Positions 1 through 6,550 of a stretch of DNA of 17,104 nucleotides are shown piece by piece. The DNA is taken from contig NZ_FNNQ01000024.1 in NCBI RefSeq assembly GCF_900106775.1, positions 1 to 17,104 of the forward strand. The letters run 5' to 3'. Each line of letters opens with the position of its first letter. Position 1 is the first letter of the stretch. Below the pieces are notes generated by a model. It made no database searches and was not told where the DNA came from. It was given only the letters and a program-made list of their open reading frames with translations. The position numbers and the translations under genes were made by a program. The stretch comes from Marininema mesophilum (GTDB lineage: Bacteria > Bacillota > Bacilli > Thermoactinomycetales > DSM-45169).

Positions 1-800
1 TTCTTCTTTGACTTTGCAGTATTACGAATGTCCGTCAAATCTTCCATGCGAATCACTCCAACACCGTTGACGAGTGCATGATCAACGATTTGACGACTCA
101 TTTTATGATTCTGATCTTTCATCCAACGCGATTCTTTGTTCTTTGATTTCTTAATCGCTTGTAGTTTTTTTGATTTTCCTAGTTTGCGTCTTTTCGATGC
201 GTACCGTCTGCGCGAATAAGCAACTTGAGCTCCTTTGAAAAAAAGTGATGTTGTTCCAACGCTAGCGACTGCGAGATAACGAAGCCCTAGGTCAATTCCC
301 ATTACTTTCTCATCTTGAGAGGATTCCACATGCCACGTGATGGGGATCGCAAGATACCATTTCTTTTTCTTTATATATAGCTTTCCTGCCCCTTGTTTTA
401 CGGTTCCATCGATGATCTTGTTGAGCCACGCGACTTGGAACGGTTTTGTTACCACTGGAACGCCGATACGTTTTTCAAGCGTGGGAAAAGAGACGGTATA
501 GAGTTCCTTCTTTTCAATCGTTAAGTTTTGATTGTTGAAGCAACACCCTATTTTGCGAAAAGTTTTCGCACGCTGATTCTTCTTTTGAGACCTTACTTCA
601 CGAATGGTTTGATTTACAACAGCTGATGGAAATGATTGATCCGAAAATTCCTTAAAGATCGTGCTGGTTGCCTTATTAACCTCTGGGTGCAAAAGAAGCC
701 AGTTAGCAAACGCCGTGTTCATCTCTGTCATTCGTTGATACATCTGCTGTTTCGGTTGAGTGGGTTTATGCAGTTCTAAACGCAGTGTGATCGTAGGCAT
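1..800 (-). CDS. tnpB: TnpB, IS605 OrfB-type RNA-guided nuclease, N-terminal part
   Basis: The reading frame is open for 266 codons from ATG at 800 and leaves the window still open. RuvC motif I is seen as GIDLGL (Asp170) and RuvC motif II as RMEDL (Glu253). A basic stretch (YSRRRYASKRRKLGKSKK, about 195-212) lies between them, as is usual in TnpB. Known TnpB proteins are RNA-guided DNA nucleases that use a guide transcribed from the element's right end, and they promote retention of the element. RuvC-III and the zinc finger would lie to the left of base 1, so intactness cannot be judged. The ribosome site AAGGGGGTGA lies in the end of tnpA, which suggests translational coupling. Confidence 0.9.
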   Translation of the reverse strand, partial: MPTITLRLELHKPTQPKQQMYQRMTEMNTAFANWLLLHPEVNKATSTIFKEFSDQSFPSAVVNQTIREVRSQKKNQRAKTFRKIGCCFNNQNLTIEKKELYTVSFPTLEKRIGVPVVTKPFQVAWLNKIIDGTVKQGAGKLYIKKKKWYLAIPITWHVESSQDEKVMGIDLGLRYLAVASVGTTSLFFKGAQVAYSRRRYASKRRKLGKSKKLQAIKKSKNKESRWMKDQNHKMSRQIVDHALVNGVGVIRMEDLTDIRNTAKSKK

Positions 801-804
801 GTCT

Positions 805-1203
805 TCACCCCCTTGTTTTCTGTGCTTCGACATAACGGTTAATCGTATCACTCGATACATTTCCTGCTGTGCTAACAAAGAAAGAATGTGTCCAAAGGCT
901 TTGCAGATGCACCAAATGGTTAAATTCTTGTCTTAATCGTCTTGAAGTCACTCCTTTCACTCTTGCCATAATATCGGATGGAGAATCAGTGGGTAGACCG
1001 TTCAAAAACAAGTGACAATGATCGGGCATTACTTCCATCGCTACAATAATCCAATCATTTTCTTGGCAAATCTCTGCCACTAATTGCTTGAATCGTTCTT
1101 CTACTTTGTTCACCAGTACTTTTCTTCGGGAGCGTGGGCAAAAAACAAAATGATAATGGATAAGAGATACAGTCGTTCGAGTTCTTCTATATTCTTGTTC
1201 CAT
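805..1203 (-). CDS. tnpA: TnpA, IS200/IS605 Y1 transposase
   Basis: This is a 132-residue HUH single-strand transposase, a normal length for the family. It shows the N-terminal YRRTRTTV and YHFVFCPRSRRKVL signatures, the metal-binding HUH motif as His62-Cys-His64 in PDHCHLF, and the likely nucleophile Tyr124 in INRYVEAQ. It excises and inserts the element as a single-stranded circle. I chose ATG at 1203. The frame can be extended to a TTG at 1209, but neither has a ribosome site. A -10 box TATAAT (1215-1210) ends six bases before the ATG, so the message may be leaderless. The gene looks intact. Confidence 0.9.
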   Translation of the reverse strand: MEQEYRRTRTTVSLIHYHFVFCPRSRRKVLVNKVEERFKQLVAEICQENDWIIVAMEVMPDHCHLFLNGLPTDSPSDIMARVKGVTSRRLRQEFNHLVHLQSLWTHSFFVSTAGNVSSDTINRYVEAQKTRG

Positions 1204-1209
1204 AGTCAA

Positions 1210-1218
1210 ATTATATCA
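1210..1218 (-). promoter_or_regulatory. Extended -10 promoter of tnpA
   Basis: The minus strand reads TGATATAAT, a perfect -10 box with the TGn extension. No good -35 box is visible 16-18 bases upstream. The expected start site, about 7 bases beyond the box, coincides with the A of the tnpA ATG. Confidence 0.5.
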
Positions 1219-1267
1219 GTTCACAATCGCACAGCTACATTCAAACAAAAAATAAAGGCAAAAGATT

Positions 1268-1345
1268 GTTGCTCTAAGCATCCCCTTACGGGGATACCGA
1301 GCAACGCCGCCTTTCATCCCATGATTGAAACCGTGGCTTTCAGTC
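1268..1345. repeat. Left-end imperfect palindromes of the IS200/IS605 element
   Basis: Inner hairpin: GTTGCTC (1268-1274) pairs with GAGCAAC (1299-1305), and ATCCCC (1280-1285) pairs with GGGGAT (1290-1295) around a TTAC loop. Outer hairpin: GATTGAAA (1323-1330) pairs with TTTCAGTC (1338-1345), with one G-T pair. Structured ends of this kind replace terminal inverted repeats in this family. Which of the two is the TnpA binding site is not known; distance from the presumed cleavage point favours the outer one. Confidence 0.6.
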
Positions 1346-1368
1346 GGCAAACATCTTGTAAGTTAATG

Positions 1369-1399
1369 GGGAGCTTTCAACCAGAAAGCTCCCTTTTTT
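1369..1399 (+). terminator. Orphan rho-independent terminator
   Basis: A 10-bp perfect stem, GGGAGCTTTC (1369-1378) with GAAAGCTCCC (1384-1393), has a 5-base loop and is followed by six T. No plus-strand gene lies between it and the insertion element. It probably ended a gene that now lies to the left of the insertion. Confidence 0.85.
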
Positions 1400-1483
1400 G
1401 ATGTAGCCAGAATTTTTAACTGCCCACCTTCATTCATTGTTGTATAGTTAAGATAGATTTCATTAGTAATTAGGAGGCTACCT

Positions 1484-2116
1484 ATGCATCTATCAATAAC
1501 AATTGCCATCATCTTTTCTGCTATCGGTTATTTCTACTCTCTCTTTAAGGAAATAACCTGGGGGAAGTACATATTTAAGCCTGGGACGATATTTTTCATT
1601 TTACTGCTCGTTTTGCTTAATCTCGATCAGGTGGGTGTTTATGGATGGCTTCTATGCTTTGGTCTCCTTTTTTCGATGCTCGGTGACATCTTTTTAATGT
1701 TGCCTTCAGATCGATTCATACAGGGCTTGATCTCCTTTTTTATCGCCCATGTAATTTATGTCATCGCATTTCCTGGTGGAAACGGAATATTCCGTCTAGA
1801 TGCCCTCTTCATCGCACTATTGTTAATTCTGTTTGCAGCAATCTATCTCCGCCTAATCGCTTCAAGCGTAAAAACAGCAGGTGGAACTTCCCTTCTCTTT
1901 GCTGTTTTAGCCTATATCACGGTGATCTCTTTGATGGTTTACAAAGCCTTTCTCAGTGGTGAGCTATTATTAATCGTTGGGGCCTCTTCCTTTTACATCT
2001 CGGACGCCATTTTGGCTTGGAATCGGTTTGTCAAGCAATATCCACGGGGGCAATTTGCTGTGATGGTTACTTATTATTTGGCCCAATTGTTGATTGCTTA
2101 CAGTGTGATCTTGTAA
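1484..2116 (+). CDS. YhhN/TMEM86-family membrane protein (putative lysoplasmalogenase)
   Basis: This 210-residue protein is almost entirely hydrophobic, with about seven or eight predicted membrane segments. Family signatures seen are FKPGT (31-35), SMLGDIFLML (64-73), the GLISFFIAHVIYVIAF stretch (81-96) and SDAILAWNRF near the C-terminus. Acidic residues embedded in these segments are conserved in the family. Characterised members hydrolyse the vinyl-ether bond of lysoplasmalogens. Many bacterial homologues have no tested activity, and Bacillales rarely make plasmalogens, so the substrate here is uncertain. The start is fixed by TAGGAGG (1471-1477) six bases before the ATG. It stands alone, downstream of the orphan terminator. 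Confidence 0.85.
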   Translation: MHLSITIAIIFSAIGYFYSLFKEITWGKYIFKPGTIFFILLLVLLNLDQVGVYGWLLCFGLLFSMLGDIFLMLPSDRFIQGLISFFIAHVIYVIAFPGGNGIFRLDALFIALLLILFAAIYLRLIASSVKTAGGTSLLFAVLAYITVISLMVYKAFLSGELLLIVGASSFYISDAILAWNRFVKQYPRGQFAVMVTYYLAQLLIAYSVIL

Positions 2117-2208
2117 CTGATTACTCAATAAGGGGGGAATGGGTCAAGCAGAAACTACCATATATTTATTGGTGAATATAAAAAACCATACTGGGAGGAG
2201 GGTGGAAC

Positions 2209-2424
2209 TTGCTTTCCAAACTACGGTTTGATATTCGTTGGCCTCATCTTTCACCTTATCCCCCTTTTTCTATGGGGTGGATGTACCCAGACCTTTTTCA
2301 TTTGTATCCCTGGGAAGACGAGGAGGAGCCTTCTGCCAATACCGTCTCCTCCCTCTCCTCAATTCCTCAGCCAGCCACATCGGATCTCCGAATAAACATT
2401 CGCGCTCGAAACGCCTTTGATTAG
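2209..2424 (+). CDS. Small protein of unknown function
   Basis: This 71-residue ORF begins at TTG with a strong ribosome site (GGGAGGAGGG, 2193-2202) six bases upstream. Fourteen bases after its stop is a textbook terminator, which supports a real gene. The N-terminal half is rich in Trp, Tyr and Pro (PHLSPYPPF, MGWMYPDLFHLYPW), followed by an acidic EDEEE patch and a Ser/Pro-rich tail. No membrane segment or signal peptide is seen. I do not recognise the family. An alternative frame at 2238 lacks a ribosome site. It may share a transcript with the YhhN-family gene 92 bases upstream, since no terminator separates them. Confidence 0.6.
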   Translation: MLSKLRFDIRWPHLSPYPPFSMGWMYPDLFHLYPWEDEEEPSANTVSSLSSIPQPATSDLRINIRARNAFD

Positions 2425-2438
2425 TTGCAATATCCTTG

Positions 2439-2456
2439 GCCCTTCGGGGCTTTTTT
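2439..2456 (+). terminator. Rho-independent terminator with UUCG tetraloop
   Basis: GCCC (2439-2442), a TTCG loop and GGGC (2447-2450), then six T. It closes the small ORF ending at 2424. Confidence 0.8.
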
Positions 2457-2765
2457 GTTGTATGAAATTTTATAATTATATTCCCTTATTGTAACGATAA
2501 GAAGTCTGTATACATATAATTTTCAGATAATTTATGCAATATCCTTTCAATGCATAGTCGCATTTTGTATATAAATACTAACAACCTAAACTTTTCTTTT
2601 TTTACACAGAAATTTATGTTTCACCTCATCAAGTCCTCCCTTCCTCTACGTAGAACGCCTTCTCGCGGTTAAGTTTTAATAAAATAAAAAAATACTCTCC
2701 ACAATGGAGGGATTCGCAAAAAAAGATTGAATATTTTAATTATCCTGAAAATGGAGGGGATGTTT
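2457..2765. other. AT-rich intergenic region upstream of the protease
   Basis: About 310 bases of AT-rich sequence hold no supportable gene. It contains a promoter-like pair (2546-2575), a short inverted repeat inside it, and a long leader of about 180 bases to the protease start. A second -10-like TATAAT at 2515-2520 has only a poor -35 (TTGTAA, 20 bases upstream). Confidence 0.5.
2546..2575 (+). promoter_or_regulatory. Candidate promoter and operator of the protease
   Basis: TTCAAT (2546-2551) and TATAAA (2570-2575) are 18 bases apart. Between them is an inverted repeat, AATGC (2549-2553) and GCATT (2560-2564), that could be an operator. Both boxes deviate from consensus, so this is tentative. 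Confidence 0.3.
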
Positions 2766-3935
2766 GTGAAACGTAGTTTATTGTTGTTGGGGGTAGTCGC
2801 TTTCACAATCAGCATGACCTTACCAGGACAACATGTAGGTGCACAGAGTTCAGCCAAAAAAGTCACTTCCGCTAAATACGCCGCCAATGAACTGATCGTC
2901 AAATATAAGAAAGGAACCTCAGGCACTGCAAAAAAAACCCTCACTAGCTCCAACAATGCTAAAGTACTCTCTCACAACAAAGCGCTCAATTTTGAAGTAA
3001 TCAAGTTGAATAAAAAAACCTCCATCAAAGATGCCATGAAACTCATCAAAAAGAACAAAAATGTAGTTTCCGTAGAACGCAACTTAATATTAAAAGCATT
3101 CTGGACACCAAATGACCCAGACTTTAGCAAACAATACGGACCTAAAATTATCAAAGCCGATAGTGCCTGGGATGTCACCAAAGGGGCAGGTGCTCGAATT
3201 GCCATCGTGGATACGGGTGTACAAGCGAATCACCCTGACCTCAAAGGCAAAGTAGTTAACGGCCATGACTTTGTCGATAATGACAGTGTCTCCCAGGATG
3301 GAAACGGTCACGGTACCCACTGCGCAGGGATTGCTGCTGCAACTGCCAACAACAACATAGGTATCGCTGGTGTAGCCCCAAGCGCTGAAATTTATGCTGT
3401 TCGCGTATTGGATAACAACGGTAGCGGTACGTTGGCTAATGTAGCGAGTGGAATTACCAGTGCTGCGGATAATAATGCTGATGTTATTAGCCTCAGCCTA
3501 GGTGCTATGTTCGGTGCCACTGAACTAAAAGATGCAATTAACTACGCTTGGAATAAAGGTTCAGTTGTCGTTGCTGCAGCTGGTAACAACAGTCTCCCTC
3601 TCCCAAGTTACCCCGCTTACTACTCCAAAGCTATTGCTGTTGCCGCTACGGATTCTAGTGACAAAAAAGCCTCCTACTCCCAGTGGGGGACCTGGGTAGA
3701 CATCGCAGCTCCTGGCACGGATATCTACTCCACCTATAAGGGAAGTACTTACAAAAGCCTCTCTGGTACATCAATGGCTACTCCACATGTTGCTGGTGTA
3801 GCAGGTCTATTAGCTTCACAAGGAAAGTCGAATAGCGAAATTCGGTCCGCCATTGAAAAAAATGCAGATAAGATTTCTGGCACAGGTACGCAATGGTCCA
3901 ACGGACGTGTCAACGCATACAACGCTGTCAAATAA
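2766..3935 (+). CDS. Secreted thermitase-like subtilisin (S8 serine protease) preproenzyme
   Basis: This 389-residue preproprotein has a signal peptide (basic MKRS, then a hydrophobic core; cleavage near residue 27), an I9-type inhibitory propeptide (about 33-110) and a mature domain starting near Trp113 (WTPNDPDFSKQYGP). The catalytic triad is Asp149 (AIVDTG), His182 (GHGTHCAG) and Ser336 (SGTSMATPHVAG). Asn274 (AAAGNN) is the oxyanion residue. The mature part resembles thermitase of Thermoactinomyces vulgaris closely by eye, including the Cys next to the GHGTH motif. The start is GTG at 2766, six bases after GGAGGGG (2753-2759). The longer in-frame ATG at 2727 has no ribosome site and would bury the signal peptide. 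A shared terminator follows. Confidence 0.93.
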   Translation: MKRSLLLLGVVAFTISMTLPGQHVGAQSSAKKVTSAKYAANELIVKYKKGTSGTAKKTLTSSNNAKVLSHNKALNFEVIKLNKKTSIKDAMKLIKKNKNVVSVERNLILKAFWTPNDPDFSKQYGPKIIKADSAWDVTKGAGARIAIVDTGVQANHPDLKGKVVNGHDFVDNDSVSQDGNGHGTHCAGIAAATANNNIGIAGVAPSAEIYAVRVLDNNGSGTLANVASGITSAADNNADVISLSLGAMFGATELKDAINYAWNKGSVVVAAAGNNSLPLPSYPAYYSKAIAVAATDSSDKKASYSQWGTWVDIAAPGTDIYSTYKGSTYKSLSGTSMATPHVAGVAGLLASQGKSNSEIRSAIEKNADKISGTGTQWSNGRVNAYNAVK

Positions 3936-3950
3936 AACAAACTACCAATA

Positions 3951-3981
3951 AAAAGACCCCGATAACTTACCGGGGTCTTTT
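3951..3981. terminator. Bidirectional rho-independent terminator
   Basis: AAAAGACCCCG (3951-3961) and CGGGGTCTTTT (3971-3981) form an 11-bp perfect stem around a 9-base loop. With T runs on both strands it serves the protease from the left and the mutS2 side from the right. Confidence 0.85.
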
Positions 3982-3986
3982 CTCAA

Positions 3987-4076
3987 TTACATCGCATGCA
4001 TGTAAAACCATATCGATCCCACAATAAAAAAGATAAGGGCAACCGCACCTAATATTAGGGATAAGCGCGTTAGCAT
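3987..4076 (-). CDS. 29-residue single-span membrane peptide
   Basis: The ORF starts at ATG 4076 with AAAGGAG seven bases upstream and reads MLTRLSLILGAV, continuing as one hydrophobic segment to IWFYMHAM. An in-frame ATG at 4082 is too close to the ribosome site. The predicted topology is one membrane helix with a short basic N-terminus. It lies 23 bases after the mutS2 stop and just before the bidirectional terminator, so it is probably the last cistron of the mutS2 transcript. I do not recognise a family. Support is the ribosome site, the clean hydrophobic helix and its place between stop and terminator. Confidence 0.6.
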   Translation of the reverse strand: MLTRLSLILGAVALIFFIVGSIWFYMHAM

Positions 4077-4099
4077 TCCCATTCTCCTTTACCATCTAG

Positions 4100-6460
4100 T
4101 CATCGCAGTTCGACAACTGTTACCCCTGTGCCACCTTCTCCTTGTTCGCCAAGACGATATTCTTTTACCTGTGGATGGCGATTCAAATATTTATGAACGC
4201 CTACTCGTAGAGCTCCTGTCCCTTTTCCATGAATAAGAGAAACTTTAGGGTATCCAGCCATCAATGCATCATCTAGGTATTTATCAATCTCGGGAAACGA
4301 CTCTTCCACCATTTTTCCACGTAGATCCAATTCATGCTTCACATCCGTGGACTGGCGACGATAAAAGGTGCTCCCCTGTTCTTTTTCAGGTTTGGGAGAG
4401 GATTTCCACTCCATATCCTTCTCCGCTACCTTCATTTTCATCAATCCAAGGCTTACTTGAAATTCTCCGTTGCCTAGATCTTCAGTCACTTGTCCTTTTT
4501 GACCAAAGCTACGCACTAACACCTGATCCCCAACACGAATTCTTCTGGGTGCAGATGATGATTGCACACCACGATATTGAGTAGGCGATACCTCAGGCTC
4601 TGCATCGTCTAACCTTTTCTTCAACTCTGTCAATTGATGTTCCTTCAGGTCTTGGGGCCGAGCTTTTGCCCATTCTCGTAATTCCTTGATCACGTCTTCA
4701 CTCTCTCGTTTTGCACGAGTAACCAAGGTACGCGCTTCAATTCGGGCCTTTTCGCGTAACTTCTCCTTCTCTGTCTCCCAAGCAGCCATCTTATCTGCAT
4801 ATTCTCTTTGAAGCTTCTCTGCTTCCACCCGTAATTGCGTCGCTTCTGTCCGATCTTCTTCCGCCAGACGGCGATCCTTAGTCAAGCCAGTAATCATCTC
4901 TTCGAGTCGGTTCTCATCCGCGGACAAGTGCGTACGCCCATCCTCAACGATCTCTTGGGACAAACCGAGGCGACGGGCAATATCAAAGGCATTACTTTTC
5001 CCTGGAACGCCCATTAAGAGACGATAGGTGGGACTTAGTGTTTCCACATCAAATTCCACACTAGCATTGATGACTCCATCCCTAGAATGGGCAAATACCT
5101 TTAGCTCTGTATAGTGAGTCGTCGCCATTAAACGGCAACCCTTGGCAAGGATATATTCTAAAATGGAGATAGCAAGTGCCGCGCCTTCTGTAGGATCAGT
5201 GCCTGCTCCAAGCTCATCAAGAAGAATCAGGCTTCTTTCCTCAATCTGATCCAAAATGCGGATAATGTTTGTCATATGAGCAGAGAAGGTGGATAGATTT
5301 TGTTCAATGCTCTGTTCATCTCCAATATCAGCAAAAATACCACTAAATACAGGAAGACTGCTTCCCTCCTCCGCTGGGATAGGCATTCCTGACTGTCCCA
5401 TCAGAGCAAGGAGACCCACAGTTTTTAAGGAAACGGTCTTCCCACCGGTATTGGGACCTGTGACAATAATCCCTTGTCGTTCACGACCCAGTTCGATATC
5501 TAGGGGTACAGCTTGTTCAACCGGAATCATCGGGTGTCTCGCCTTCTTCAAGGTCATCACACCATTTTCAGCTACCTGGGGACATACCCCTTTTAACACC
5601 CCACCCAGTCGTCCTTTGGCAATAATGACATCTAATTCTGTCAACACACTCAAGTTAGCTAACAGTTCATCTCCTGATTCAGCCACCAACCCAGTCAATT
5701 GACGAAGAATCCGTTCAACTTCCCTTTCCTCTTCCAATTCCAACTCTCGAAGTCGATTATTTTGTTGCACAACCGTCTCTGGTTCGATAAATAGGGTTTG
5801 CCCAGATGCCGACTGATCATGAATCATGCCTCCAAAGGCAGAGCGATACTCCTGCTTAACAGGGAGTACATATCGATCATTCCGCTGTGTGACAATCGGA
5901 TCCTGTAACATTTTTTGATAATGAGAGCTTTTAATCATCTGATCGAGGGTTGATCGAATCCCCCCTTGTAATCGGGTCATACTACGTCGAATTCGAGTCA
6001 GCTCCACACTTGCTTCATCGATCACCTGGCCATCTACATCAACGGCTGCATGGATCGCCTTAACTAAGGATCGTAACTCCGCTAATCCACTCACCATCCC
6101 TCGTATAATGGGAAGTGGAGTATCCTCTTCATCGATGGAGGATACGACGTTTTTCGCTTGTCGTTCACCATGAGCCGTTCCTGCTACATTTCTTAAATCC
6201 TTTGTAGTCAGTACACTCCCAAGGCGAGCACGTTTTACAGCATTTCTTATATCTTTTACACCAGCCAGGGAAGGGAAGCCCTTGAGCCGGAGGATGTCCA
6301 TTCCTTCAGCGGTAGTAGTTAACATCTGTCGAACTTCCTCTGTCACATTGCTTGGCGTTAGGTTACTTATGGCTTCCTTCCCCATTTCAGATGAAGCCTG
6401 TTCCTCTAAAAGAGTCAACATATAATTGTATTCAAGGGTACGAAGCGTATGTAATTCCAA
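4100..6460 (-). CDS. mutS2: MutS2 (MutSB) ATPase/endonuclease with Smr domain
   Basis: The 786-residue protein matches the usual MutS2 length. It has an N-terminal core and clamp region, Walker A GPNTGGKT (about 335-342), Walker B ILLDELGAGTDP (Asp415, Glu416), a long charged coiled coil (about 500-620), a KOW-like segment (IRVGDQVLVRSFGQKG) and a C-terminal Smr domain (about 711-786) with LDLRG and HGKGTGALR. Family members lack the mismatch-recognition domain. They suppress recombination, and in Bacillus subtilis act on collided ribosomes. I set the start at TTG 6460, seven bases after GGGAG. It gives MELHTLRTLEYNYM, the typical N-terminus. The longer frame to 6550 runs through the sleB terminator and the mutS2 promoter, so it cannot be real. 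Confidence 0.93.
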   Translation of the reverse strand: MELHTLRTLEYNYMLTLLEEQASSEMGKEAISNLTPSNVTEEVRQMLTTTAEGMDILRLKGFPSLAGVKDIRNAVKRARLGSVLTTKDLRNVAGTAHGERQAKNVVSSIDEEDTPLPIIRGMVSGLAELRSLVKAIHAAVDVDGQVIDEASVELTRIRRSMTRLQGGIRSTLDQMIKSSHYQKMLQDPIVTQRNDRYVLPVKQEYRSAFGGMIHDQSASGQTLFIEPETVVQQNNRLRELELEEEREVERILRQLTGLVAESGDELLANLSVLTELDVIIAKGRLGGVLKGVCPQVAENGVMTLKKARHPMIPVEQAVPLDIELGRERQGIIVTGPNTGGKTVSLKTVGLLALMGQSGMPIPAEEGSSLPVFSGIFADIGDEQSIEQNLSTFSAHMTNIIRILDQIEERSLILLDELGAGTDPTEGAALAISILEYILAKGCRLMATTHYTELKVFAHSRDGVINASVEFDVETLSPTYRLLMGVPGKSNAFDIARRLGLSQEIVEDGRTHLSADENRLEEMITGLTKDRRLAEEDRTEATQLRVEAEKLQREYADKMAAWETEKEKLREKARIEARTLVTRAKRESEDVIKELREWAKARPQDLKEHQLTELKKRLDDAEPEVSPTQYRGVQSSSAPRRIRVGDQVLVRSFGQKGQVTEDLGNGEFQVSLGLMKMKVAEKDMEWKSSPKPEKEQGSTFYRRQSTDVKHELDLRGKMVEESFPEIDKYLDDALMAGYPKVSLIHGKGTGALRVGVHKYLNRHPQVKEYRLGEQGEGGTGVTVVELR

Positions 6461-6497
6461 AAAGACACTCCCTTTTCCTACCGCAAATTCCTTCAAC

Positions 6498-6506
6498 ATT
6501 ATACCA
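6498..6506 (-). promoter_or_regulatory. Extended -10 promoter of mutS2
   Basis: The minus strand reads TGGTATAAT, a perfect -10 with a TGn extension. The -35 region falls in the T run and stem of the preceding terminator and is not consensus. The start site would be about 30 bases before the TTG. Confidence 0.65.
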
Positions 6507-6515
6507 TGTATACCT

Positions 6516-6542
6516 AAAAAAAACCGACCTGAAAGGTCGGTT
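6516..6542 (-). terminator. Terminator of sleB
   Basis: On the minus strand AACCGACCT pairs with AGGTCGGTT (9 bp, 3-base loop), followed by eight T. The stem begins eight bases after the sleB stop. Confidence 0.9.
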
Positions 6543-6550
6543 AGGAACAT

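Larger units (their letters stand above)
1..1357 (-). mobile_element. IS200/IS605-family element, left-end part (runs off the window)
   Basis: The element holds tnpA (Y1 transposase) and tnpB in the same direction, four bases apart. Upstream of tnpA are two imperfect hairpins (1268-1305 and 1323-1345) of the kind TnpA binds in single-stranded form. On the minus strand the tetranucleotide TTAC (1361-1358) lies 12 bases outside the outer hairpin. TTAC is the insertion target of the IS608 group, so I place the left boundary at about 1357. This boundary is inferred from the family. The right end is beyond base 1. Confidence 0.8.

Noticed and set aside
1323..1345. GATTGAAAC-like sequence resembling the end of a CRISPR repeat
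   Set aside because: It occurs once, is part of the left-end hairpin, and has no repeat-spacer pattern around it.
1084..1401. Plus-strand ORF across tnpA, the IS left end and the terminator
   Set aside because: It is antisense to tnpA, lacks a ribosome site and runs through the structured end and a terminator stem.
2139..2231. 30-codon frame beginning MGQAETT
   Set aside because: The G-rich stretch is only one or two bases from the ATG, and the frame overlaps the better supported ORF at 2209.
2238..2420. 60-residue frame overlapping the small ORF
   Set aside because: No ribosome site; the composition looks like an off-frame reading.
2694..2712. CTCC-ACAAT-GGAG inverted repeat before the protease
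   Set aside because: Only four or five pairs in a low-complexity stretch; too weak to call an operator.
2727..2765. Longer protease start at ATG 2727
   Set aside because: No ribosome site; GGAGGGG lies inside it and points to GTG 2766, which opens a normal signal peptide.
5289..5702. 137-codon plus-strand ORF inside mutS2
   Set aside because: Antisense shadow of the MutS2 ATPase domain, without translation signals.
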